A stretch of DNA of 64,000 nt from Silene latifolia. Lineage: Eukaryota > Streptophyta > Magnoliopsida > Caryophyllales > Caryophyllaceae. Positions 11,153-22,948 of this stretch are shown here, piece after piece. Position 1 is the stretch's first letter; each line of letters opens with the position of its first letter. Below the pieces are notes generated by a model, which had not been told where the DNA came from, searched no databases, and saw nothing but the letters and a program-made list of their open reading frames with translations. The stretch is from assembly GCF_048544455.1 (NCBI RefSeq), contig NC_133536.1:28708152-28772151 (forward strand), given 5' to 3'. The position numbers and the translations under genes were made by a program.

Positions 11153-11433
11153 TCGATTTAATTGCAAAACTTTAATTGTTTGATTTTTAGTCCTTGGTGA
11201 CTGTTCTTAGGTTGAATGTGCCTCCATTTAGTAGACCGTCACTAGTATCGTCTGTTAAACTTACTTTAAGCTTTTGCATCATTATTGTGCAACTAGTATG
11301 TTTGATTTGTTACAAAACTTTGAACTAGAGATGTTCAAGGTTATCCCGTCCATTGACCTCGACCTATCCGGCCTCCGAAATAACCAGGTACCGACAAAGC
11401 ATTCATAAAATTACACCGTTTAAAAAAATACAG

Positions 11434-11455
11434 TCTCAGGATTACTCAGAAGCTT
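11434..11455 (-). repeat. fragment of the tRNA-Met anticodon/intron region
   Basis: CTCAGGATTACTCAGAAGCT here repeats, with one base missing, the anticodon arm plus intron of the tRNA gene about 90 bp to the right (11522-11543). Confidence 0.6.
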
Positions 11456-11493
11456 AATTATTATTACAAGCCTAAACCCATAAAAACAAAGAA

Positions 11494-11579
11494 TGGGGTG
11501 AGAGAGGCTCGAACTCTCGACCTCAGGATTACTCAGAAAGCTATGAGACCTACGCGCTAGCCAACTGCGCCACCACCCC
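11494..11579 (-). tRNA. tRNA-Met(CAU), elongator type, with 12-nt intron
   Basis: Read on the minus strand: acceptor GGGGTGG pairs with TCACCCC; D arm GCGC/GCGC; anticodon loop CTCATA interrupted after position 37 by a 12-nt intron; T arm GAGAG-TTCGAGC-CTCTC; discriminator A. Without the intron it is 74 nt. An intron at this position is standard for plant elongator tRNA-Met. The A-box and B-box are intact, so it is probably expressed by pol III. Confidence 0.95.
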
Positions 11580-11594
11580 TTTGTTGTACAGTTT

Positions 11595-12085
11595 ACAAAT
11601 TTTTATATCATCACAGCTTTTTGTCGTACAAAATGAACATTAACCTCAACCTCAAGTTATCATATCTTTAAGGACACTTTGAAGTGCTAGATGATCCTAT
11701 GAGAAAATAACACAATCTCGTTTACTTCAAAATTTTGGAATACTTGTATCACCTAAATTTTTGCCGTCCAATACACTATGTTTTGCTTTAAGTGATCTTA
11801 TAGCTAGGGTGTTCGATGGCTCGACAGTTCTACTTTAAGTGACCTTGTAGCTAGGGTTGTTTCGATTCACAGTTCAATCCATCGGCCTTTGATTAGTATA
11901 TCAGCTGCCAATTGAATCAACACACAGTACAATCCGATGAATATGAATTTTCATAAGGACTTAACAGACATTCTAACTATGATGGTACAATATTAGTGAG
12001 AAGATAATTTCTCGTATCTCCCCAATGCCGCAAATTTATCAGGAATTGGCGAGACATATTATGTGCGCGTGACAAACGAGTGTCC
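11595..12085 (+). repeat. dispersed ~490-bp repeat, copy 1
   Basis: Near-identical over its whole length to 16707-17190 (for example CACAATCTCGTTTACTTCAA and ATCTCCCCAATGCCGCAAAT in both). It begins 16 bp beyond the tRNA gene. No ORF or terminal repeat seen; nature unknown. Confidence 0.85.
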
Positions 12086-13667
12086 TTCAAATAAAGCTAA
12101 ATCAAAAAACAAAAACTAAATTAGCTTTAGATAGGCGTTCGGCGCTATGTTAATGTGAGACCCTTGCATAGAAGAACGGGACACATAAGTGTGAAAGCAT
12201 TATGTTAACTTTATAATTTATCAAACAAATCGGGGAACCCATCTCATTATTGTTGCCTTCGAGATGTAACACTAGCAGAAGGCACCACATTGGATTGTGC
12301 AATACAAAACCAACCATAATTTCAACTGTTCAATCGGAATGATCTACAATCTCCAAACATTTCAATGCGTAGCTCAAATAAAAGGCTTCTGCTGCACCCA
12401 ATTCATACCATCATTTATCTTTCTGGTTGGATACTGCCCGTCCAAGTCAAACACGGTTTAAGATTGCAGATTATTCTGGTCTTCCTTTCAGAAACTTGAG
12501 GTATCCAAAGATGATTGAAATGATGAAACTATCTCCGACATAGGTTCCGCGGTTGCTTTGGCTTTTGGAACCCTTCGTTTACATCTACAGCCCATGAAAG
12601 CTTTATGAACAAGAAGCTCGTTGTAACTGGAGGTATATATAATATACTCACGTCTAGAAACTGTAGATGCACAAAGGGTTTTCTCAGTATCAAAACAAGG
12701 TTTGCTGCAACACCTCGAAATACAACGAAATAAACATCTACTCTATAGCTAAAAACAATTATTTTTTCTTCATTACTGCTTTTGCCCATTTAAACAATGA
12801 ACAAGTCTTCTTTCACTTGCTCGAGTATCAAGTTCAGCCAATTGGGCATACCTCCCAACTTAACTCTCCTTAGAATCCCTAAAAATAAGGGCACAAATCA
12901 TTATACGCGACTATCTTCCTGTGACTGGCTCAAATACCCATATAATTAAATGAGTAATAGCAATACGAAGTATTAATGATCGTCTGGGTGAATTTTACTT
13001 TCACCGAAGGACAATTCTACGAGACTTGATGAAAAGTGAGGGATAATAAAGACTGAACCTACAACTTACAAGCGTCAAATAAGGTGATAAAATTTCTCAA
13101 AGATGATCAAATACCAACACGAAAAAGTCACTGATAATAACCTCATATTAATGGTTTAGGAACACCTGGAAATGGCAACATGTTTCGTAGAATCAACCTG
13201 CAGGAATTACAAAGAGAACAGATGAAACAGAAACAGAGGATTCTAAATCAGGTATGCAAAGTGGATATGATGCGCAAGAAAAGAAACAGAGGTACAGGCT
13301 TTTAGAAGAGCAAAAGGCATACAATGTGCTCTTAAGCTTTAACAACTGATGTCAATAACTGAAAAACATCATCGTAGAACTTAACAGGAAATTACAATGT
13401 CCTGAAAAAGAAAAGTTTTATTTTCAAAGCTGATCCAAGCAAAAATAATTTTTTTAAGCAAAGCTCTAACAGTCTCAAAGACATAATTTAATATCAGACA
13501 AACCAAAACTCATATTAATGAACCGTCATAGGTGCATGAAGACTGCATTCCTTCGTTGTATTATCCAGCAAAGATTGAGAACATTTTTGAATAATTCAGT
13601 TTTACAGAAAACATACAAGTACATGGAAATGCAATTTCGTTCCATCTTGCAACTATTTGTCTATTTG
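12086..13667. other. spacer downstream of the RRM gene
   Basis: No convincing gene. The right-hand part may be 3' UTR of the minus-strand RRM gene. Short open frames at 12529-12873 on both strands overlap each other and look random. Confidence 0.4.
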
Positions 13668-14096
13668 TCAGGACCTTGACTTACGCCGGGAGATAGCTTC
13701 AACATCTTGAATGTGAGGTACCACAATTGGTGCTCCAAGATCCTTTCTATGACCAAAGCTTACCCTCAACGGACGGCCAAAAACCACCTTACCATCCATG
13801 GCTTCTCTGGCAGATTTTGCGTCATCACCATTAGAAAAATTAACAAATCCAAATCCTCTAGATCTTCCTGTATCTTTATTATACACTATCTTTACTTCTG
13901 TTACCTCTCCAAAACTTGAGAAAGCTTTCAACAAGGTACTCTCATCGACTGACCAAGAAAACCCACCAACAAACAGCTGCAAACTACCGCGCGGCGATGA
14001 AATAGATGGAGGATGAGAGCAATACCATTTTAATTGCAAGGCTGGGCTCCAAACACCAGTGACAGCTCTTCTCGCAATACTTGCTATGCTAGTCAT
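13668..14096 (-). CDS. organelle-type single-RRM RNA-binding protein
   Basis: A 142-aa protein with one RNA-recognition motif. RNP2 is LFVGGFSW and RNP1 is RGFGFVNF, with the conserved K-x-G-R-S linker between them. The N-terminus (MTSIASIARRAVTGVW...) is Arg/Ser-rich, free of acidic residues and presequence-like, suggesting mitochondria or plastids, as in the GR-RBP/ORRM families that act in RNA processing and editing. The C-terminus is short and basic, without a glycine-rich tail. The ATG at 14096 is chosen because a splice acceptor (AACAG|GGG) ends the upstream intron at 14116, placing earlier in-frame codons in the intron. A matching 5'UTR exon and donor lie at 15369. The intron carries a MITE. 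Seen: RRM and splice sites. Inferred: organelle targeting. Confidence 0.88.
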   Translation of the reverse strand: MTSIASIARRAVTGVWSPALQLKWYCSHPPSISSPRGSLQLFVGGFSWSVDESTLLKAFSSFGEVTEVKIVYNKDTGRSRGFGFVNFSNGDDAKSAREAMDGKVVFGRPLRVSFGHRKDLGAPIVVPHIQDVEAISRRKSRS

Positions 14097-14115
14097 TCTC
14101 AAATGACAGTATCCC

Positions 14116-15368
14116 CTGTTCAATTAAATTATACAGCTTTAAAGATGACCTGATTGAACACCAGCAAACTTAATTTGGCCTGTTTCCTAATCACAAGAAG
14201 CTCAAAAGTAACGCAGATTAAGTCCCCTCTGTCTTGCTTCACCCCAATTGCTTTCTTCCCCCTTCATACAGATTCCTCACTTCCTTGGTTCCTTTCGGGG
14301 CAACGAGAACGTATTAGTATTCAAGCTCCAAAATACCACATTTGGCGCACTTACAAACATTTAAAAAGTCAGTAATGATATTAAAAAAGAGACCCGAATA
14401 TTTTTAAAAAGGACAAAAACCTCACTACTTCGTCGTTACACCCCCTCCCTCCTTCCTTCCAGACGCATTCCTAGTTCTTCCGTTCTACTTGAGACTATTT
14501 CAAGTTTTAGTGAAAGTTCATACACTTTATAATCGGTTAGGATCCTCTAGAGTTGTAAAATACTCCGTAACTGTACATGGCGAGTTTTCTAAATACGGTA
14601 TTAGAGTCATTATTCAAAATGTAATGCTTAACTACAATATCACTATTTATTTATTCTTTTACCAAGTCCGCCAAAAATAAACTCTAGAGAATTTCAACAC
14701 CTTTAGGGTGTGTTTAGATTGAGAGTTGGAGGGAAAAGAAAGGGAGGGAGAGTAGGAGATTCAAAATCCCTTGTTTGGATAGGAAATAAGAGTGGAGGGA
14801 AATGGAGGGGGAGGGATTTGGAGGGATCCATTCTCCCTCCTCCAAGGCAAATCAAAATCTCTCCACAATAGGCAAGCTTTGGAGGGAAATTGTATCCAAA
14901 CATCATCCACTTCTCATTACCCCTCCCCTCTCTTTCCCTTCCCTCCACCCCTCTCACCTCCCTTTCCCTACACTTTTGTTATCCAAACACACCCTAACAC
15001 TCTATTCGATTAGGCATATATTGATCAAACCAATTCCAAGCATTGTAAATACATACAAATAACGCAGACACTTAGCGAAACATGAATACATCATTTAACA
15101 ACTAAATACCCACTAGAAACTAAGAAAATCAGTTCTTTTTCCTCCATGTGTTGAAAGGAGCTTCTAATTGCTAAAATATTGAAGGTTATAGTATAGCTGA
15201 AGTTTGCGGGATTGAAGAACAACAATTAAATTGAAACAAAAACCCTAAGTTGATAAAAATGTTGCACAAATATCTGAAATAATCAGAAACGAAACCAAAT
15301 TCGTGAAATCAATAATTAGTACAAATTCAATGAAGAATGTAATAGTTTTCAGCATTGCAATTGCATAC
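14116..15368 (-). other. 5'UTR intron of the RRM gene
   Basis: Donor CACAG|GTATGC (minus strand, at 15369/15368) and acceptor at 14116. It contains the MITE at 14703-14997 and otherwise nothing recognisable. Confidence 0.5.
14703..14997. mobile_element. MITE with TTAGGGTGTGTTTGGAT ends
   Basis: The left end TTAGGGTGTGTTTAGAT is matched by ATCCAAACACACCCTAA on the right, with one mismatch. The interior is GGAGGG-rich on the left arm and CCCTCC-rich on the right, so the whole element can fold. The ends and flanking TTA/TAA suggest a PIF/Harbinger (Tourist-like) MITE. Confidence 0.75.
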
Positions 15369-15490
15369 CTGTGATTAAAAAGAGAGGCAATTACTGAAGC
15401 TTGGGAGAAAGAAATTACAGTGGGGAACCAAGAACCCCAATTATCAAAAAGTGATGAGTTGAGGGTTTTATCTTGGTATGGGTTTGCCTT
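15369..15490 (-). other. probable 5'UTR exon of the RRM gene
   Basis: It ends in the donor CACAG|GTATGC. A TATA-like box (ACATATAAACC on the minus strand, 15514-15524) lies at the right distance upstream of a start near 15490. It has no ATG-led frame continuing into the next exon. Confidence 0.4.
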
Positions 15491-15815
15491 TGGACTTTGC
15501 AGGGCGTGTGTTTGGTTTATATGTAAAAATGTAGAATCATCATGAGACCAAATTATCATGAGAGCAAGTGAGCAACTGTTTTTTTGGCACAAATTCTTGC
15601 TTAAGTTGAATATTTCGTTTTAAATAAAAAAATAAAACAAAAAAATGATTAAATAAATATCATTTAATGCGTTATAATTACTTGAAAATATATATAAAAA
15701 AAGTATTTATTTTTACCATTATCATGTGTGATTTTTGATTCTGTTATTAATTAGTAATTACATACTTGAATGGATGGACGAAAAGGTAAATTGAAGTTTC
15801 TTTTACAACATATCC

Positions 15816-16179
15816 TCGCGCTATTTGGTAAACGGCAAGCATATTCAAAGATTTTAGCATATTTGACCAATCAATATGCTAATTTTAGTGTTTAGTAAAC
15901 AACATATTGAAACAGCATATTTGGGGTCAATATACTGTTTTACAATATGCTGCTTACCCTAGCATATTGGTTAGCACATTGTAAAATATAAATTTTTTCT
16001 CCATTTTACCAAGAAAACTAACAATCTACTAATCGTAATTTGCTAATTAGCAAACACTCAAATTAATTATGTTAATTATAATATGCTAGTCAAACCTTCT
16101 GATAAAATCTGCTATTTATAATCTGTTTTTGCAATCTGCTTATACTTAAATCAATCCGCTATTTACCAAACAGGGCCTC
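15816..16179. mobile_element. MITE with TTTGGTAAAC-type ends
   Basis: Left end GCGCTATTTGGTAAACGGC; right end, on the other strand, GGCCCTGTTTGGTAAATAGC. The interior is full of the word AGCATATT in both orientations (subterminal repeats). No gene. The ends resemble hAT-type MITEs; no clean target duplication. Confidence 0.65.
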
Positions 16180-16706
16180 TATTCTATTCACTATATCTCC
16201 GATTTTATTGAGCATTGGATTAGAAGTTAGAACAATCTTTTTACATACTTCATACATTCCGATCATTTGTTTTACTTTTTTTTTGGGGATATCTCAATTA
16301 ATTATTTACCTTTCTATTTAGGAAATGTTTTTGATGAATAATTTGATATTTTACACTCAATGTGGTCTCTGGTCATCAGATAATTGGTTATCTTCTCTTC
16401 TCTTGGTCTTTATGTCCCTTGATATTTGTATCAAATCTAAGGTAAACAAATAATCGAGACAGAGAGTACATATTACGAGTAATATGTAAGTTAATAGAAT
16501 TACCACATACACTTTATATATTGTGAAGAACTACATGTAGGTCTTCCACATTGTCAATTGTGATTTTGGGATGGATCCTTCTTAAATTTATAAAGTGGAC
16601 ACTCTCTCCTCCTCAACGGGTGTGTTCTAGGCCCATGTGCGATCTAACATCTATGTCTTTTACCCGTTTTAAATTTAAAACTAATACTTCAACTGAAATA
16701 GCAGTT
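16180..16706. other. gene-free spacer
   Basis: AT-rich sequence between a MITE and the second copy of the 490-bp repeat. Nothing recognisable. Confidence 0.4.
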
Positions 16707-17190
16707 AAGAAATTTTTATATTATCACAGCTTCTTGTCGTTCAAGATGAACATTAACCTCAACCTCAACCTCAATTTATCATAGATGGTAGCTTTAAAGT
16801 GCTAAAGGATCCTATGAAAAAATAACACAATCTCGTTTACTTCAAAGTTTTGGAATACTTGTATCACCTAAATTTTTGTGCAATACACCATGTTTTGCTT
16901 TAAGTGATCTTACAGCTAAGGTGTTTGATGGCTCGACGGTTCTACTTTAAGTGACCTTGCAGTTAGGGTTGTTTCGACTCATAGTTCAATCCATCGGCTT
17001 TTGATTAGTAAATCAACTGCCAATTGAATCAACACACAGTACAATCCGATGATTATGAATTTTCGTAAGGATTTAACAAGCATTCTAACTATGATGGTAC
17101 AAGATTAGTGAGAAGGTGATTTCTCATATCTCCCCAATGCCGCAAATTTATCAGGAATTGGTGAGACATTATGTGCGCGTGAGAGACGAG
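16707..17190 (+). repeat. dispersed ~490-bp repeat, copy 2
   Basis: Direct copy of 11595-12085 at roughly 90% identity by eye. It lacks the neighbouring tRNA. Confidence 0.85.
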
Positions 17191-17744
17191 TGTTGTTAGA
17201 ATATGGTTCCGAGATATGCGAAAATATTGTATATTATCTCAATGTATATTTGATTGTGAATATTATTTAGTTACCTATTATCATATATTATATTAAAGCT
17301 GAAACCGGATGCCACATGTCATCAATATATTCAATATGCCATGTGTCAAGTGCTGGCCTAATAACAACCTACCAATAATAGTTCTTTACTGTCAACATAA
17401 TCAATCCTACGACCCAATTTGTTTCAACCAAAAGGAAAGTATTGACAATCAACTAATGTGGCCCACTTGGTAAAACTATGCAAATCGTTTCTTTGAGTAT
17501 TATTTAGGAAAGTATAATTTTTTTTTGAAATAAGGAAAGTATAATTTTGAATCATTTACATCCCGAATAAATTATCTCGAAAAAAAATAATATCCCATAA
17601 ATAATGTAGGTTATAAAAACGGTAATTTTTGCTCATATCATTGATAAAACTCACAAAAGCAATTACGTAGTATTTTCTAAAATCGTCTAACAGTTCAGTT
17701 AACCACGAAATATTAAGCAACAAGTTAAATTATATTATATGTTA

Positions 17745-17832
17745 CTACCCGACTCAAGAAATTCCTTACACTTTCATTTATTTGTGAGGAATATTTTAAT
17801 AAAACGTAAAAAATCTGTTGAGTCGGAGGGAG
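17745..17832. mobile_element. Stowaway-type MITE inside the Helitron
   Basis: The ends CTACCCGACTCAA and, on the other strand, CTCCCTCCGACTCAA are flanked by TA on both sides. It is 88 bp and typical of Stowaway (Tc1/mariner-derived) MITEs. Confidence 0.7.
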
Positions 17833-18346
17833 TACTTCTATAAATTCTATTTGATTCAAATCAGACATTCAATATTCAATGCCTCCAATTAAAAAGTTGA
17901 CCTTTTCAATTTAAAAGAATCAATCACATATTCTTTCCTTTATTATGACTGAATTAGTGCATTTCGTTTTAGAATTTGATTTAGATCACCTTTCTCTTAT
18001 AGAATGATTTAAATAAATTACATGAAAAGGGAGAGAATCATTTAATGTGAAAGAGCATATGCTAAAATCTCCTCCAAAATAATTTATATTTGATTTGATA
18101 TTTAATATTCATTATATAAATAACTTGGAAATTTATTGCAAGGGATTATACCTTCATATAACGTAATACATAAATTAATATATATATTGAAAGGGTTTGT
18201 GACTTTGGGTGAGGTAGAAATTAAACATCAACGAAATTTCAAATAAAGTCTATGTTAGTCTTCTACAGAAGAATAATATGTGTGGCACGTCCTCAGTGTT
18301 GCATATTAGACATCCAAATACAGCCTTCAGTACACAGTACCAACTG

Positions 18347-18683
18347 AGAGCAACTCCAATGGTTATATTTAAGGACCTACTTGCAAATATTCTAAATTAT
18401 CAAGCAGTATGCTTGCCATTGGAGTATAAAAAATACGTCCTGCTTACAAGCGGGTGTAGCTTTGTCAAGCTATGTAGCTTGACCTTTAAAATTAATAAAA
18501 TAAGTAATTAAAAAATAATAAAATAATTTATATTATAATATTTATTTGTTAGTGGGTCTTTTTAAGCTACATTTATTGTAGTTCACCATTAAAGAGTGTT
18601 GTAGCTTAAAAGCTTTGTTGCTTAAAAAAAAATATGTAGCAAGGCAAACTACAAGGTATTGTGGCTTGTCATTGGAGTTGCTC
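18347..18683. mobile_element. MITE with AGAGCAACTCCAATGG ends
   Basis: AGAGCAACTCCAATGG on the left is matched by its complement at 18669-18683 with one mismatch. Internal AAGCTACA / TGTAGCTT words occur in both orientations. Related ends occur at 43674-43922. Confidence 0.75.
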
Positions 18684-18917
18684 TGAGAGACGACCTCTCA
18701 ATAAATTTATTGGAAGATTATTTTACGATTTCAAGAAAAAGTGGTACTAAAGGTAATAAAATTGATACAAATCATGATTAAAAATAAAATTGGTACATTT
18801 ATTATATAAATAGGTACGAAATTACTTTGTCGCGATCAACAACAAAATGGTCACAAAATACAAATAAAAGGGTACAAAAGACTGATCTCTCAATAACTTA
18901 TTGAAAGACCGTCTCTC
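18684..18917. mobile_element. MITE with GAGAGACGRYCTYTCAATAA ends
   Basis: Long inverted ends (about 25 bp) at 18684 and 18890-18917. It directly abuts the previous MITE, so the two were inserted side by side or one into the edge of the other. Confidence 0.65.
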
Positions 18918-19039
18918 TTAAGTTTTAGTGTATTTACATAGTGAGTAGTAGAGTCCGGTTATATGGTTCTACATTATTAAGTTGCATGATTTAGCATGTA
19001 TTTGTTGGAACCTTATATGATACTAGAGGTACAATCCGT

Positions 19040-19212
19040 CTTATTGTAGACAGACATTATCCGTCTAAAGTTGTAGACGGATAGTGGTCTTCTCACAAAA
19101 TGCAAAGGGGGGACAAGTAGGGGTATCCATTCCTCACCCACTTGCACTGTCCACTCTTATTTTGTGAGAGATACACTGTCCGTCTACAGTTTTAGACGAA
19201 TAGTCTCCATCT
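19040..19212. mobile_element. fold-back element (CCGTCTA family)
   Basis: ATCCGTCTAAAGTTGTAGACGG on the left versus GTCCGTCTACAGTTTTAGACG on the right, plus TTCTCACAAAATG / ATTTTGTGAGAG inside, make an almost complete hairpin. Confidence 0.55.
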
Positions 19213-21041
19213 AAAGTGAGAATTTGTGCAAGAGGTATGTCAATATTTTTAATTGATAATCAGCTATTGAATCAATTGATGAAAATGGTGTCTAATCAAA
19301 TTTGCATAAAGTCATTTATTATCAATTTTAAAAGATTCTCAAGATCGGGACCTATTGTACATACAAGGATTTTTTTATTCACAATAATTTGTATAGAAAA
19401 GAAACTCCGGTAAATGGAATAATTGAAGGCGGTATCAATGGTAACTATATTAAACATGCCTTTCAAATTTAGAATCAAAAGTTCAAAACACAATTGTCTA
19501 AGATTTTGCCAAATCTGGAACCTATAACGCAATTTTAGGCAAAATCAGTTTGGTAAATTTATTTAGCTAACTATTGCAGATCCTTAGCGCACGCGTCAAA
19601 AATACCAGTTTTAAATATTTATAGAAAAAATAAATCAGTAAAATGATATATTCATCCCACTTTTATTATCTTACTTTCTATTTTGAAAAACTTGGGTGAA
19701 ATAACAGTTCTATCCCTTTAATTAAAATGAACGGGGACAATGTCATTTTGATCAAGGGAGTGGATAAGTGGTAGTTATCCATTTTAATTTTATTGTTTAA
19801 TCTTTCATTTAAAATTATCTCAAATTAACTGTGTTTAATAGCAAAATGATTTACAATGTTGAGAGACAAGTTTTAAGATGACTCAATAAACAAAAAAAAC
19901 TATAATATGACAACTTAAAAGGCGAATAATTGAGCGGTGTTGAAGGTGGGAGGTCGTGATAGGAGAGGGATCGCAATGGGTGTGAAATGATAGGGTGGGA
20001 GTCGCTAAGGTTATGAGAAGGGTTAAGGGTCACATATGGGGTGGGGTCGGGATGGTGGTTATGCCGGAGGGTACAAGACGTAGGGGATGATGGAGGCAAG
20101 ATGGGGTAGGGTAGTTGGAGGACGTGGGATATGGATTGTCGGGGGTGGTAGGTGTGGCCTGTGGGGGGCTGTTGAGAGGGGTTGAGAGAGACGTCATGGT
20201 TCGAGGTATACGTTGGGTGCGGTCACCACTACGATGAAGGGTCTGCTGGTGGATCTCAAGGTAGTTGGTCAGTGATGACGAACACTACTTCCAAACGTTG
20301 AGGCAAAGTGGGAGGGAAAATGAGAGAGAAGTAGAGAATTTACATGAGGACAAACAAGAGGGGTAATATGACAAAAAAAAAGCATACAATAATGAGTAAA
20401 ATTAAATGTATAATGCGTAAATAAGTAGGTTATGAAATCTACAATAATTTTATATTCATTTTTCAAATTTTACCTTTCATAAGTTAAAAAGTCGAGAAAA
20501 AAATAAAAAACAGAGTACTTCGAAAAAATTAAACAGCATAAACTTATCAAAAGTGTCAGTAAAATTTTCTTAAATTTAGTTATTCACTAAATCAAAATAT
20601 ACATAAGTTTTTACTTTTAATAATACTTTTCGTTACCACCCGTGCAGTGCACGGGTTCCAAAACTAGTGTAGAATATTAGAGCTGGCAAAAGCTGACCCG
20701 ACCTGATCCACCCGAAACCCGACTCAATACAACTCGAAAATTGGGTGAACCGAAATCGACCGACCCGACTCGAACAGACCCGATAACCGATAGCAGCCTT
20801 ATTTTTTTCCAACCCGAATCCGATCTAAACCGACCCAACCCGACCCGTGACCTGATATTTTCTCAACCCGATAGATGACCCGATAATGAACTAGCTTAAT
20901 AATGGTTCCAAATTGACATTCATCCTAATTATTTTCACTTAAAACTACAATTAATACACCCCACTCATTATTTAAACAGAAAATTACCGTTTAACACCTA
21001 ATATATAAGAGAAAATATATGTTGATAACCTGACCTGAAAC

Positions 21042-22257
21042 TAGGGATGATAACGGGCCGGATCTGGACCGGATCCAGCTAGATCCAGATCCAGATCCAG
21101 ATCCGCATTTTTCATATTGGATCCAGATCCGATCCATATCCAACGGGTCCAATTTTCTCAGATCCAGATCCATATCCGACGGATCCCGGTCGGATCTGGA
21201 TCCTATGCGGATCTAAGACAATATCAAGATAAACAACAAACACAATAGTGTTATAAGTTAAGTAACACGAACTACCAATGCGATATTAAGTGTGCCAATA
21301 ACAAACTAGGTCAATGACATATTATACGCACACAATAGCATTTCAACTTCATCTTTTAAAACTACGAAGTGACATAGAGTCTACAAAATTCAATGTCAGT
21401 GGCCAAATTAAGTGGCATAACTAGTAGCAATCACTAAGTTACGTCATGCACTACCAACTTTTATTTTTTTATACTATAAACTTATGACTTGTGAAGTAAG
21501 TAATGAGTAATTTGTTTATTTTTTATTGAAAACGGGTCTGTGGATCGAATCTGGATCTGAGTGGTGAGATCTAGATCCATATCCGCTTTATAAGTAATAG
21601 ATCCATATCCGATCCATATCCAACGGGTAGGGGTGAGCAAAACCGGATATCCGATACGGTTTTGGAAACCGTATCGGATATCCAGTTTTTTAAATCTCCT
21701 TTTTTAGTATCCTTAGGCGATACGGTTTTTCCGTATATACGGAAACCGTATATCCGGTTTTTCCGTATATCCGGAAACCGTATATCCGGTATCCGGTTTT
21801 CAACCTCACTTACGTAATTTAATATATCTTTTTTCCTTTTTTACGTGTGATTGTTGATTTTTTTAGTAAATTAAAAGTGTTTTAAGAAGTTATAAGAGTA
21901 AATTACTTATAAAGTTTAATACTAATAAGATTTAATCACCAACATATTGAATATTTTATGATTTATATATATATTTCAATATTTTATTCTAAAAAAAAGG
22001 TAACCGTGTCGGATACCGTATATCCGGTTTCATATTTTGCCGATCCTTATCCGATACGGTTTTTAAAGAACCGTATCGGATATTCGAAAATTCGTATCGG
22101 ATATCCGGAAAACCGTATAATTAAATTCGTATAGCGTATCAGATACGTATAATAAAACCGTATCGTATAATTTTGCTCAGCCCTACCAATAGGTCCCAAA
22201 AATTAGGGTCCATATCCTATCCATGCGGGTCGGATCCTGAATCCATTGTCATCCCTA
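21042..22257. mobile_element. middle hAT-like element (GGATCCAGAT-word array), nested
   Basis: Ends TAGGGATGATAACGG / TAGGGATGACAATGG. Flanked by CCTGAAAC and CCCGAGAC, a 6/8-matching 8-bp target duplication. Subterminal arrays of GATCCAGATCC and GATCCATATCC. No ORF. Inserted in the outer element. Confidence 0.7.
21628..22185. mobile_element. inner hAT-like element (CGTATCGGATATCC-word array), nested
   Basis: Ends TAGGGGTGAGCAAAA / TAGGGCTGAGCAAAA. Flanked by CCAACGGG and CCAATAGG, a 6/8-matching 8-bp duplication. Subterminal arrays of CCGTATATCCGG-like words on both sides of an AT-rich core. Inserted in the middle element. Confidence 0.75.
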
Positions 22258-22839
22258 CCCGAGACTGACCCGACCCGGCTTGTCACCCGTTGATGACCCG
22301 ACCCGAAGATGACCAGACATGAACCGAACCGACCCAAACCCGTCGTTGACCCGACATAAACCGAACCCGGTATGACCCGACTCGCTTTGACCCGACCCGT
22401 AACCAACCCGAGTGACCCAATTGCCACCTCTAAATTGTAGATAGAAATAAGGAAGGTCAAAAATTTAGTCTAACTTTGTAACTATATATTGATACATTAT
22501 ATTAAACTCAGTAACTCAACTTTTTATTGTAATAAAAGAAAAAAGGAAAACTAGTTGAGTAATGCATAAGAATTGATCCAAGTTGGCTTACACGAAAGGA
22601 TTTGGTAGAAGACCGACGGAGTGAAGAAGACGAAAGAAGTGGAGAAGAAGCTCTTGGACGGGATCCGCCAGATTCAGAAGTAGATGATGATTCATTAAAC
22701 AAGCTTCTCACATTACTCCTTCTACTTCTAACGCCTACTTCAGGTCTGTCTTTTCCACTTTGCACCATCTTTTATGTTTTAACATTTGCTGCTAAATGCT
22801 GTATACTAGCTTGTGAATCAACTTTATCTAATCTATATA

Positions 22840-22948
22840 CCCCGTCTCAATCATTTGTTTACTGTTATTTGTTTACCCCGTCTCAATCATTTGTTTACCG
22901 TTATTTATTTACCTTTGTAATAAATAAAAGAATGAAACGGAGGGAGTA
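22840..22948. mobile_element. Stowaway-type MITE with an internal 35-bp duplication
   Basis: Left TACCCCGTCTCAATC and right, on the other strand, TACTCCCTCCGTTTCATT. Inside, CCCCGTCTCAATCATTTG recurs twice 35 bp apart. Confidence 0.6.

Larger units (their letters stand above)
17281..20667 (+). mobile_element. non-autonomous Helitron
   Basis: The 5' end TCATATATTATATTAAAGC follows an A. The 3' end has the hairpin CCCGTGCAGTGCACGGG (20639-20655) about 8 bases before the terminal CTAG, which is followed by T. These are the Helitron hallmarks (TC start, hairpin, CTRR end, insertion between A and T). It is 3.39 kb with no Rep/helicase gene, so it depends on another element. It carries at least three nested MITEs and a G-rich tract at 19920-20230. 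Confidence 0.82.
20678..22432. mobile_element. outer hAT-like non-autonomous element (ACCCG-word array)
   Basis: Inverted ends TAGAGCTGGCAA / TAGAGGTGGCAA. The subterminal regions are arrays of the word GACCCGACC and its variants (20695-20880 and 22258-22420). No transposase. It begins 10 bp after the Helitron end and contains the next element. Confidence 0.65.

Noticed and set aside
12529-12873. Possible extra exons downstream of the RRM gene
   Set aside because: Frames on both strands overlap, with no RNA-binding motif and no convincing splice sites linking them to the RRM exon.
14703-15062. Pro/Ser-rich frames on both strands
   Set aside because: They lie in the GGAGGG/CCCTCC arms of a MITE.
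19851-20466. Minus-strand frames inside the Helitron
   Set aside because: Composition-driven; no Rep, helicase or captured-gene motif.
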